A DNA stretch of 7,025 nucleotides from JBJSXF01 sp046086225 (GTDB taxonomy: Bacteria; Actinomycetota; Acidimicrobiia; IMCC26256; PALSA-610). Where the stretch lies: the NCBI GenBank assembly GCA_046086225.1, contig JBJSXF010000052.1:1-7025 (forward strand), written 5' to 3'. Position numbers and translations under genes: made by a program. Below are positions 1 through 5,120 of this stretch, in pieces. The notes under the pieces are model-generated. The model was given only the letters and a program-made list of their open reading frames with translations. It searched no databases and had not been told where the DNA came from. Each line of letters opens with the position of its first letter. Position 1 is the first letter of the stretch.

Positions 1-385
1 CGAGGACCGCGAGCTCGACGCAATGGGCCGCCGCGAGGAGCTCGACGCGGTGCTCGCCGAGCACGAAGCCGCGCTCGGCGTCATCGACGCCGAGCGGGCC
101 CGCCTCGCCGGGGCGATCGAGGCGGCCGAGGGCGCGATCGACACCGAGATCGCAGCCGAGCAGGCCGAACGCGAAGCGGGCGCGGCGGTGGTGGGCGCCG
201 CCCTGCTCGCCGACTACGAGGAACGTCGAGCCCGGAACAAGGGGTCGGGTGCCGCCCGGCTCACCGGGGTGACGTGCGGCGCGTGCCACCTCGGGATCCC
301 GGTATCGGAAGCCGAGGAGATCCGGCGCGGAGGCGGGGCGACCGCCGCGTACTGCGACAACTGCGGCGCGATCCTCGTCCCGTGA
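1..385 (+). CDS. C4-type zinc-ribbon protein with N-terminal coiled coil (5' truncated)
   Basis: The frame is open to the left edge of the window, so the true start lies upstream; the ATG at 23 is probably internal. The visible part begins with a long Ala/Glu/Arg-rich helical stretch (about 70 residues after that Met) of coiled-coil character. It ends in a compact zinc ribbon: two CxxC pairs at residues 85/88 (TCGAC) and 111/114 (CDNC), counted from the Met at 23, with the family-typical ending CGAILVP. This architecture matches the bacterial DUF164/C4 zinc-ribbon family, to which mycobacterial Rv2229c belongs. Its members are thought to bind nucleic acid or act as scaffolds, but the exact role is not settled. 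Its TGA overlaps the GTG of the RNase HI gene (GTGA, 382-385), implying co-translation. The family call is firm; the function is not. Confidence 0.88.
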   Translation, partial: EDRELDAMGRREELDAVLAEHEAALGVIDAERARLAGAIEAAEGAIDTEIAAEQAEREAGAAVVGAALLADYEERRARNKGSGAARLTGVTCGACHLGIPVSEAEEIRRGGGATAAYCDNCGAILVP

Positions 386-801
386 CCGTCCGGTCCGAGC
401 TGCTCCTGTTCGCCGACGGCGGTGCGCGCGGCAATCCCGGTCCGGCGGCGATCGGGGCGGTGCTCCTCGATCCGGCCACCGATCCGCCGACCCGACTCGC
501 CACGGTGAGCGAGCGGATCGGCGAGACGACGAACAACGTCGCCGAGTACCGCGCGGTGATCGCCGGCCTCGAGGCGGCGCAGGCGTTCCCGGCCCGGTGT
601 CTGCGCGTGCGGGCCGACTCGATGCTCGTCATCGAGCAGCTGCGGGGCGTGTGGAAGGTGCGGCAGCCTCACCTCCGCCCGCTGCACGCCCGGGCCCGTG
701 AGCTGCTCGCCGCCTACGCCGAGGTCGACCTCGCGCACGTGCGCCGCGAGTTCAACGTGGATGCCGATGCGCTCGTGAACGCGGCGCTCGACGCGCCGTG
801 A
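382..801 (+). CDS. rnhA: Ribonuclease HI
   Basis: This 139-residue protein cuts the RNA strand of RNA:DNA hybrids (R-loops, primers, misincorporated ribonucleotides) in the cytoplasm. The RNase H fold is readable in order: the first strand with DGGARGNPGPAAIG (catalytic Asp12), NNVAEYRA (Glu55), RADSMLVIEQL (Asp79) and the C-terminal NVDADALVNAALD (Asp129, the fourth metal ligand). It is close to the usual single-domain length. As in the actinobacterial/archaeal-type enzymes, it lacks the long basic handle of the E. coli protein. The GTG at 382 is chosen because it overlaps the previous stop by 4 bases and puts the DGG motif about 12 residues in, as is normal; the longer open frame upstream only shadows the zinc-ribbon gene. 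In mycobacteria this domain is fused to a histidine phosphatase; here the two are separate genes. The next gene starts inside this stop codon. Confidence 0.93.
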   Translation: MTVRSELLLFADGGARGNPGPAAIGAVLLDPATDPPTRLATVSERIGETTNNVAEYRAVIAGLEAAQAFPARCLRVRADSMLVIEQLRGVWKVRQPHLRPLHARARELLAAYAEVDLAHVRREFNVDADALVNAALDAP

Positions 802-1274
802 TCGCCTGGCTCGCGTTCGGTTCGGTGTTCGTGGTCTGGAACGTGTTCCAGAGCAGTGGGCTCGACTTCCGGCTCGTCGCGCTCGGGGCCCTCGCCCCGG
901 TGGTGCTCGACGCGCCGTGGGGCGGGCAGTCGTATGCACACACGCTCCTCGTCGCGACCGCCGTGCTGGTGCTGGCGATGGCCGTCACCCCGGGTCGTCG
1001 ACTGCGGCGACGGCGGGCCTTGAGCCTGGCGATCGGCTGGTACGCGTCCCTCGTGCTCGGCGCGTCGTGGGCCGACAAGGAGCTCTTCTGGTGGCCGGCG
1101 TTCGGCCTCACCCGTCCCGAGACGCCGATGTTCGGCCCGTGGGGGCTCGTCGTCGTCGAGGAGCTGCTCGGACTCGCGGCCGCATGGTGGGCCTGGGTGC
1201 GGTTCGGCCTCGCCGACCCGTCCCGTCGGCGGGCCTTCTGGCGCACGGGCCGGCTCTCGGTGGTGGCGTCATGA
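798..1274 (+). CDS. Small polytopic membrane protein, possibly a degenerate YdjM/DUF457-like (membrane-bound metal-dependent hydrolase) homologue
   Basis: This 158-residue protein has about four or five hydrophobic segments (roughly residues 2-15, 24-38, 46-64, 75-90 and 115-135). An Arg-rich loop lies at 66-73 and a basic C-terminus suggests a cytoplasmic tail. The pattern LDFRLVALGALAP, then AHTLL, then LAIG, then ELFWWPAFG resembles the YdjM/DUF457-type family called 'membrane-bound metal-dependent hydrolase'. As I recall it, that family reads LPDxxD, HSLLF, LLHLxLD and WWP at these points. Here the first PD is PV (residues 34-35), and the HLxLD motif is SLVLG (84-88), so the presumed metal ligands are mostly gone. 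The GTG start at 798 overlaps the RNase HI stop (GTGA), and the gene ends in an ATGA overlap with the phosphatase. A membrane protein is certain; the family is tentative and no function is assigned. Confidence 0.75.
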   Translation: MIAWLAFGSVFVVWNVFQSSGLDFRLVALGALAPVVLDAPWGGQSYAHTLLVATAVLVLAMAVTPGRRLRRRRALSLAIGWYASLVLGASWADKELFWWPAFGLTRPETPMFGPWGLVVVEELLGLAAAWWAWVRFGLADPSRRRAFWRTGRLSVVAS

Positions 1275-1888
1275 TCGTCTTCGCGCGTCACGGCCGCACG
1301 GAGGTCAACCGGGGTGGTCGCCTCCAGGGTCGGATCGACGCACCGCTCGACGAGCTGGGGCGGCGGCAGGCCGAGGCGATCGCCGCGGCCCTCGTTGCCG
1401 AGGCGCCGGTGCGGGTGGTGGCGAGCCCGCTGGCCCGGGCCCGGGCGACGGCCGCCGCGGTGGCGGCCGCAGCCGGACTCGAGGTGGAGGTCGACGAGCG
1501 GCTCGTCGAGATCGATTACGGCGCCTGGGACGGTGTGCCGATGGCCGACATTCCCCCCGAGGCCTGGGCCCAGTGGCACGCCGATCCCGACTTCGCGCCC
1601 CCGGGCGGCGAATCGCTCCGGGCGGTGGGGGCGCGGGTGACGGCGTTCTGCACCGAGGTGTTCGCTGCGGGGCCGGGTCCGGTCGTGGCGGTGACCCACG
1701 TCTCGCCGATCAAGTTGGCGGTGTGCGCCGCGCTCGGTGCCGATGCGCTCGCGAGCTGGCGCATGTTCTGCTCGGTGGCGTCGGTCACCCGGATCGGGGC
1801 CCGCCCCGACGGTGCGCCGGTGTTACTCGGCTTCAACGACACCGCACACCTCGCCGCGCTCGGCCACCCCGGCGAACCGTCCCGCTGA
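1271..1888 (+). CDS. Histidine phosphatase superfamily protein (phosphoglycerate mutase/CobC-like)
   Basis: This 205-residue enzyme is of the branch-1 histidine phosphatase type, which transfers phosphate through a phospho-histidine. The N-terminal strand carries the RHG motif (Arg6, catalytic His7) followed by TEVN. LQGRIDAPLDELGRRQA is the typical second block, ASPLARARAT supplies Arg56, EIDYGAWDG supplies the acid Glu80, and VAVTHVSPIK supplies the second catalytic His143. The domain spans the whole protein. The ATG at 1271 overlaps the preceding stop (ATGA) and sits directly before the first beta strand; the open frame continuing upstream in this phase lies inside the membrane-protein gene and is a shadow. 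Family members include alpha-ribazole phosphatase, broad-specificity phosphatases and phosphoglycerate mutases. The Rv2228c C-terminal domain is of this kind and is annotated CobC-like, but no cobalamin genes are visible here, so the substrate stays open. Confidence 0.92.
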   Translation: MIVFARHGRTEVNRGGRLQGRIDAPLDELGRRQAEAIAAALVAEAPVRVVASPLARARATAAAVAAAAGLEVEVDERLVEIDYGAWDGVPMADIPPEAWAQWHADPDFAPPGGESLRAVGARVTAFCTEVFAAGPGPVVAVTHVSPIKLAVCAALGADALASWRMFCSVASVTRIGARPDGAPVLLGFNDTAHLAALGHPGEPSR

Positions 1889-1912
1889 GCGGCGCCGACC
1901 CGCGGCGGCTCA
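1886..1912. terminator. Hairpin covering the stop codons of two convergent genes, possible bidirectional terminator
   Basis: The two convergent genes end only 21 bases apart. TGAGC (1886-1890) pairs with GCTCA (1908-1912), and an inner GCCG (1894-1897) pairs with CGGC (1903-1906) around a 5-base loop, with a small internal loop between the two stems. The outer stem contains the TGA stop of the phosphatase and, on the other strand, the TGA stop of bioB. There is no T-tract, so it is not a classical intrinsic terminator. In GC-rich actinobacteria such tailless hairpins are often proposed as terminators, but that role is inference. Confidence 0.45.
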
Positions 1913-2968
1913 GGTCGAGGTGACGGGGATCGTGCGCCGGGCCGGGAGGGAGTGGCCGCCGTCGGCGTCGACGATGAAGCGACCCTCGCCCGGGCCTTCG
2001 GCCACGGGCATGCCGAGCGCCTCGAGCAGGGCGTGGTCGTCTTCGGCCGACCGGCCGACGGTGGTGAGGTAGTTGCCGACGATGAGCGCGTTGGCCCCGG
2101 CGAGCAGACCCATCGCCTGGAGCTCACCGAGCACCCGTTCGCGTCCGCCCGCGAGCCGCAGCCACGCCGAGGGGAGGATGAGCCGGAAGAGGGCGATCGC
2201 CTGGAGCGCCTCGCGGGGCGACAGTGTGGGGCGGCCGTCCATCGGCGTGCCGGGCCGGGGGTCGAGCAGGTTGATCGGCACCTCGCACGGATCGAGCTCG
2301 GCGAGCTCGAAGGCGAAGTCGACGCGCTGCTCGAGCGTCTCGCCCATGCCGAGGATCCCGCCGCAGCACAGCTCCATGCCGGCGTCCTTGGCGATGCGGG
2401 CGGTCCCCACCCGGTCGTCGTAGGAGTGGGTCGTGCAGATCGTGGGGAACAGTTCGCGGCAGGCCTCGAGGTTGTGGTTGTAACGCCGCACGCCGGCGGC
2501 GGCGAGGCGCTGCGCCTGCTCGGGGGTGAGCAGACCGAGCGAGCAGGCGACCTCGAGTCCGGTCTCGGCGTGCACCGCGTCGACGGCGTCGATCACCCGG
2601 CGCAGCAGGCGCTCCTCGGGGCCGCGCACGGCGACCACGATGCAGAACTGGGTGGCGCCCGCGGCGCGCGTCGCCCGGGCGGCCTCCACGATCTCGTCGA
2701 GGTCGAGGAACGGGTAGACGTCGACGCCGGTGCTGAAGCGCACCGACTGCGAGCAGAACGCGCAGTCCTCGGGGCAGGCCCCCGACTTGGCGTTGATGAG
2801 GCTCTCGAGTTCGACCTCGGGCCCGCACCACTCGAGCCGCACCTTGTGGGCGAGGGCGACGAGCGACGGGAGATCGTCGAGCGGCAGGTGGGCGACGGCG
2901 AGGGCCTCGTCGCGGGTGAGACGGCGGCGCTCCTCGAGGAGCGCACGCTCGGCGGTGGCGAGCGACAT
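1910..2968 (-). CDS. bioB: Biotin synthase
   Basis: This 352-residue radical SAM enzyme inserts sulfur into dethiobiotin in the last step of biotin synthesis (cytoplasm). The radical [4Fe-4S] cluster motif CPEDCAFC is at residues 65-72 (Cys65, Cys69, Cys72). The sacrificial [2Fe-2S] ligands are recognisable as Cys109 (QFCIV), Cys142 (ACSLG), Cys202 (CCGGILGMGE) and Arg271 (LRLAGGR). YNHNLE (163-168) and INLLDPRPGTP (232-242) are further family signatures. The length is normal, with a C-terminal tail of about 20 residues beyond the barrel. The ATG at 2968 begins MSLATAERALLEER. The open frame extends further upstream, but that part lies within the SURF1 gene and shows no BioB homology. There is no Shine-Dalgarno sequence, but a TAGCAT hexamer lies 8 bases before the ATG, so the mRNA may be leaderless. 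The SURF1 stop is 11 bases upstream. No other biotin gene is present in the window. Confidence 0.97.
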   Translation of the reverse strand: MSLATAERALLEERRRLTRDEALAVAHLPLDDLPSLVALAHKVRLEWCGPEVELESLINAKSGACPEDCAFCSQSVRFSTGVDVYPFLDLDEIVEAARATRAAGATQFCIVVAVRGPEERLLRRVIDAVDAVHAETGLEVACSLGLLTPEQAQRLAAAGVRRYNHNLEACRELFPTICTTHSYDDRVGTARIAKDAGMELCCGGILGMGETLEQRVDFAFELAELDPCEVPINLLDPRPGTPMDGRPTLSPREALQAIALFRLILPSAWLRLAGGRERVLGELQAMGLLAGANALIVGNYLTTVGRSAEDDHALLEALGMPVAEGPGEGRFIVDADGGHSLPARRTIPVTST

Positions 2969-2976
2969 GGGAGAGG

Positions 2977-2982
2977 ATGCTA
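2977..2982 (-). promoter_or_regulatory. Candidate -10 element of a leaderless bioB promoter
   Basis: On the minus strand TAGCAT, matching the actinobacterial -10 pattern TANNNT, ends 8 bases before the bioB ATG at 2968, which would place the transcription start at or next to the A of the ATG. Its first three bases are also the TAG stop codon of the SURF1 gene. No convincing -35 is visible 16-18 bases further upstream. Because the hexamer includes a stop codon that must exist anyway, a chance match is a real alternative. Confidence 0.4.
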
Positions 2983-3699
2983 TCGGGCGGTTCGCGGTCG
3001 CTTGCGGGTGCGCATGAGCACGATGGGCCAGCCGATCACCGGAATGAGTGCGAACGCGAACCACTGGATCGCGTAGTGGAGGTGGTTCACCTGATCGGGT
3101 GGCTCGGGTCGGGGGAGGGCGGGTACCCCGGAGGCCGGGGCCGGCGCTTGGGCCTGCGCTTCGATCCAGCCCGGCCGTAGCGCGTAGGGGAGATCGCGGC
3201 CGAGGCGCTCGGTATCGACCCGGGGGACGGTGAGCAGGCCGTCCACCCGGCGCACCGTGTCGCCCGCGCGCAGCGGGCGGCTCCCCCGGAACGGACCCCG
3301 GACGACCACCGGCCCGGTGGGCGGCGCGGCCGCGCGGGTGGCGGCAACCGCGGGCGTGGCGACCCACCCCCGGTCGACGAGGATCGCGGTGCCGTCGGCC
3401 AGGCGGAGCGGGGTGAGCACGTCGGCGCCGATCCGCTCGCCGCGCATGCGGTCGCGCAGCACCACCCCGCCGTCGGGGTCGTAAGTGCCGCGCGCCTCGA
3501 CCCGGGTTCCCGAGGCGGGGGAGGTGCGACCGAGGGGTGGAGCCGGGGCGACGAAGGCGGCCTCCCGGGCGCGAGTCTCGTCCCGCTTCTCCTGGTTGCG
3601 GGAGAGCTGCCAGAACCCGAGGGTCACGAACAGGGCGGTCATGAAGACGGCGAGGAGGTGGCCGGCGATCCAGCGGGGGCGGAGCAGCTCACGGTTCAC
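2980..3699 (-). CDS. SURF1 family cytochrome oxidase assembly protein
   Basis: This 239-residue membrane protein helps mature aa3-type cytochrome c oxidase, in bacteria probably by handling heme a for subunit I. It has the standard SURF1 layout: a transmembrane helix near the N-terminus (about 12-30) ending in LGFWQLSRNQEK, a large extracytoplasmic domain of about 180 residues with ILVDRGWV (106-113), and the signature HLHYAIQWFAFA (206-217) leading into a second helix (about 212-229) and a basic cytoplasmic tail (RTRKRPRTAR). The region about 181-201 is a low-complexity Ala/Pro linker. The GTG at 3699 is supported by GGGAGG seven bases upstream and by the GTGA overlap with the hydrolase stop (3696-3699); longer readings upstream would run inside the hydrolase. 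No cytochrome oxidase or heme A synthase genes are in the window, so its partner is inferred from the family. Confidence 0.93.
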   Translation of the reverse strand: MNRELLRPRWIAGHLLAVFMTALFVTLGFWQLSRNQEKRDETRAREAAFVAPAPPLGRTSPASGTRVEARGTYDPDGGVVLRDRMRGERIGADVLTPLRLADGTAILVDRGWVATPAVAATRAAAPPTGPVVVRGPFRGSRPLRAGDTVRRVDGLLTVPRVDTERLGRDLPYALRPGWIEAQAQAPAPASGVPALPRPEPPDQVNHLHYAIQWFAFALIPVIGWPIVLMRTRKRPRTAR

Positions 3700-4622
3700 G
3701 GTTCGGCCTCCCAGCGGGTGAGCCCGGGGATCGGGCGGATCGCAGCGAGGGCGGCGGGCGCGTCGCGCAGCTCGGCGTCGAGGAAGGCGATCACGGTGTC
3801 GGTGACGGCCCGGGCCCCGGCGCCGGGCCCGCCCCGGACGTCGCCCGAGTGCCCGCCGCCGATCACGGTGAGGAGGTACTTCGGGCTTCCGGCCTCGGCG
3901 TAGGCGGCCTGCCCGAGGGCGTAGGGCACGTTGGTATCGGCGTCGCCGTGCGTCACGAGGAGGGGCACGACGCGGGTCGTCGACCGTCCGCCCGGGCAGC
4001 CGCCGATGCCGGCCGACATGATGATCGCCGCGTCGACCCGGTCGTCGCCGCACGTCTCGCTGAAGGCGAGCTCGCCGGCCGTGAAGCCGCCGACCGAGTG
4101 CCCGCCGACCGCGATGCGCGCGGGGTCGACCCGGCCCCGGAGTCGGCCGGGCGCTTCGTTCGCGGCCAGCACGCGGTCGATGACGAACGACGTGTCGGCG
4201 GGCTGGTTCGGGAGGTCGGTGGGGGAGGCTCCGCCGGGCGCGTCGGAGCTCGTGCCGGGGTAGGCGGGTGCGGCCACGACGTAGCCCCGCCGGGCGAGCT
4301 CGGTGAGCGGTTCGGCGTACTGCTCGGGTCGCGAGTTGTTTCCGTGGGCGAACACGACGAGCGGTCCGGGCGCTCCGTCGGCGGGCACGAAGAAGCGCAC
4401 CCGGAGCGTGCGACCGGTCGTCTCCCGGTCGGGGGCGGCCCCGGGAGCGGCTCGGGTCGGGTCGGTCCAGGTCTGCTCGAAGGTCTCGACCCGGCGGTCG
4501 GGGGCCGTGGCCGGATCGACGGTGGAGGTCGTCGTGGGGTCGGGTCGAGGGTCGGCTCCGGCCCCGGCCGCACAGGCGCCGAGCACGATGGCGCTCAGGG
4601 CGACGAGCACGATCCCGGGCAC
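3696..4622 (-). CDS. Predicted lipoprotein alpha/beta hydrolase (dienelactone hydrolase / acetylhydrolase-like)
   Basis: This 308-residue protein starts with a short hydrophobic leader ending in a lipobox, VLGAC, with Cys17 as the likely lipidated residue. A Pro/Thr/Asp-rich linker (about 20-45) follows, so it is probably anchored on the outer face of the membrane. The alpha/beta-hydrolase domain follows: PLVVFAHGNN (oxyanion-hole HG at 93-94), nucleophile elbow GGHSVGG with Ser176, HGDADTNVP with Asp229 and GGGHSGD with His258, a complete triad. Such proteins hydrolyse esters (lipid, acetyl or polyester substrates); specificity cannot be read here. The GTG at 4622 is preferred because TAGGCT ends exactly 7 bases before it, as in a leaderless promoter; a second GTG at 4610 would still keep the lipobox. 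The leader oddly has no Lys/Arg before the hydrophobic core. The gene runs into SURF1 with a GTGA overlap and is divergent from the cupin gene. Confidence 0.88.
   Translation of the reverse strand: MPGIVLVALSAIVLGACAAGAGADPRPDPTTTSTVDPATAPDRRVETFEQTWTDPTRAAPGAAPDRETTGRTLRVRFFVPADGAPGPLVVFAHGNNSRPEQYAEPLTELARRGYVVAAPAYPGTSSDAPGGASPTDLPNQPADTSFVIDRVLAANEAPGRLRGRVDPARIAVGGHSVGGFTAGELAFSETCGDDRVDAAIIMSAGIGGCPGGRSTTRVVPLLVTHGDADTNVPYALGQAAYAEAGSPKYLLTVIGGGHSGDVRGGPGAGARAVTDTVIAFLDAELRDAPAALAAIRPIPGLTRWEAEP
3707..3712 (-). promoter_or_regulatory. Strong Shine-Dalgarno sequence of the SURF1 gene
   Basis: GGGAGG on the minus strand lies seven bases before the GTG at 3699, inside the end of the hydrolase gene. 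It fixes the SURF1 start and is the only clear ribosome binding site in the window. The other overlapping genes appear to rely on coupling, and the three genes with -10-like hexamers have none. Confidence 0.75.
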
Positions 4623-4629
4623 GATCCCG
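4607..4629. repeat. Tandem 11-base direct repeat at the hydrolase start
   Basis: GCACGATCCCG occurs at 4607-4617 and again at 4619-4629, a period of 12 bases; a shorter GCACGAT is at 4583-4589, 24 bases before the first copy. The copies overlap the first codons of the hydrolase and lie where the -35 region of the divergent cupin promoter should be. The in-frame period could simply reflect a repeated Gly-Ile-Val-Leu/Pro type of leader coding, or it could be a regulator site. Confidence 0.5.
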
Positions 4630-4644
4630 AGCCTAGGCGGGCTC
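4629..4644. promoter_or_regulatory. Inverted repeat between two divergent -10-like elements, candidate operator
   Basis: GAGCC (4629-4633) and GGCTC (4640-4644) form a perfect 5-base inverted repeat around a 6-base spacer. The left arm and the adjoining CCTAGG overlap the minus-strand -10 hexamer, and the right arm abuts the plus-strand one. A repressor bound here could block both directions. With only five bases per arm, a chance occurrence in GC-rich DNA is quite possible. Confidence 0.35.
4630..4635 (-). promoter_or_regulatory. Candidate -10 element of the hydrolase-SURF1(-bioB) transcript
   Basis: TAGGCT on the minus strand matches TANNNT and ends 7 bases before the GTG at 4622, so transcription would begin at or near the start codon, giving a leaderless message. 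No good -35 is recognised. The matching arrangement for the divergent cupin gene strengthens the call. Confidence 0.5.
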
Positions 4645-4650
4645 TATCCT
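4645..4650 (+). promoter_or_regulatory. Candidate -10 element of the cupin-P450 transcript
   Basis: TATCCT matches the actinobacterial -10 pattern TANNNT and ends 7 bases before the ATG at 4658. No Shine-Dalgarno sequence fits in this space, so a leaderless transcript starting at the ATG is the simplest reading. The region 16-18 bases upstream, which overlaps the hydrolase start, shows no clear -35. Confidence 0.6.
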
Positions 4651-4657
4651 GGTCCTC

Positions 4658-5116
4658 ATGGCGCTCATCGAAACCGCTCCGCCCGCCGTCCACATCGGGG
4701 CCGACGAGCTCCCGTTCGTCGACATCGGCGGGGGCAACCAGCTGAAGGTGATCCAGGTCAAGGAACGCGAGGGCCTCTGGATCATCGAGAACATCTTCAT
4801 GGCCGGCTTCGAGGTGCAGACGCACCGGCACACCGGTCCGGTGTGGGGCTACACCACCTCGGGGGCGTGGAAGTACAAGGAGTACGACTACGTCAACCGG
4901 GCGGGATCGTTCCTCTACGAACCGGCCGGCTCCGTGCACACCCTCCAGTGCATCGAGGACCACACCCGGGTGTGGTTCCACATGTACGGCGTGAACCTCA
5001 ACCTCGACGCCGACGGCAACGTGGAGAGCGTGGCCGACGGGGCGGGCGCCCTCGCCTTCTACCTCGCCATGTGCGAGGAGATGGGCCTGGGCCGGCCGCC
5101 GGTGCTCGTGGACTGA
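4658..5116 (+). CDS. 2,4'-dihydroxyacetophenone dioxygenase-like cupin protein
   Basis: This 152-residue single-domain cupin has a metal site readable as QTHRHTGPVWGYTTSG (His56, His58) and PAGSVHTL (His94); Glu75, or a nearby residue in the KYKEYDY stretch, could be a fourth ligand. The blocks HRHTGPV, GAWKYKEYDYVN and GSFLYEPAGSVHTL are typical of the family named after 2,4'-dihydroxyacetophenone dioxygenase, an Fe(II) enzyme that splits a side-chain C-C bond with O2 to release formate. Most relatives are uncharacterised, so the family name should not be read as the substrate. There is no signal peptide, so it is cytoplasmic. The ATG at 4658 is supported by the TATCCT hexamer 7 bases before it. 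The P450 start follows the stop by 4 bases, suggesting a common transcript and perhaps consecutive oxidation steps. Confidence 0.85.
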   Translation: MALIETAPPAVHIGADELPFVDIGGGNQLKVIQVKEREGLWIIENIFMAGFEVQTHRHTGPVWGYTTSGAWKYKEYDYVNRAGSFLYEPAGSVHTLQCIEDHTRVWFHMYGVNLNLDADGNVESVADGAGALAFYLAMCEEMGLGRPPVLVD

Positions 5117-5120
5117 CGCA

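Noticed and set aside
917..1270. In-frame open extension upstream of the histidine phosphatase
   Set aside because: It lies within the membrane-protein gene, translates to an Arg-rich composition-driven peptide, and the RHG motif sits immediately after the ATG at 1271 as expected.
1952..3076. Long plus-strand open frame opposite bioB
   Set aside because: It is the GC-skewed complement of a clear biotin synthase; it has no recognisable motifs and a biased Glu/Gly/Arg/His composition.
2969..3367. N-terminal extension of biotin synthase to a 485-residue protein
   Set aside because: The extra part is an antisense-free frame shadow of SURF1, rich in Arg/Gly/Pro with no BioB homology; the ATG at 2968 gives the normal family length.
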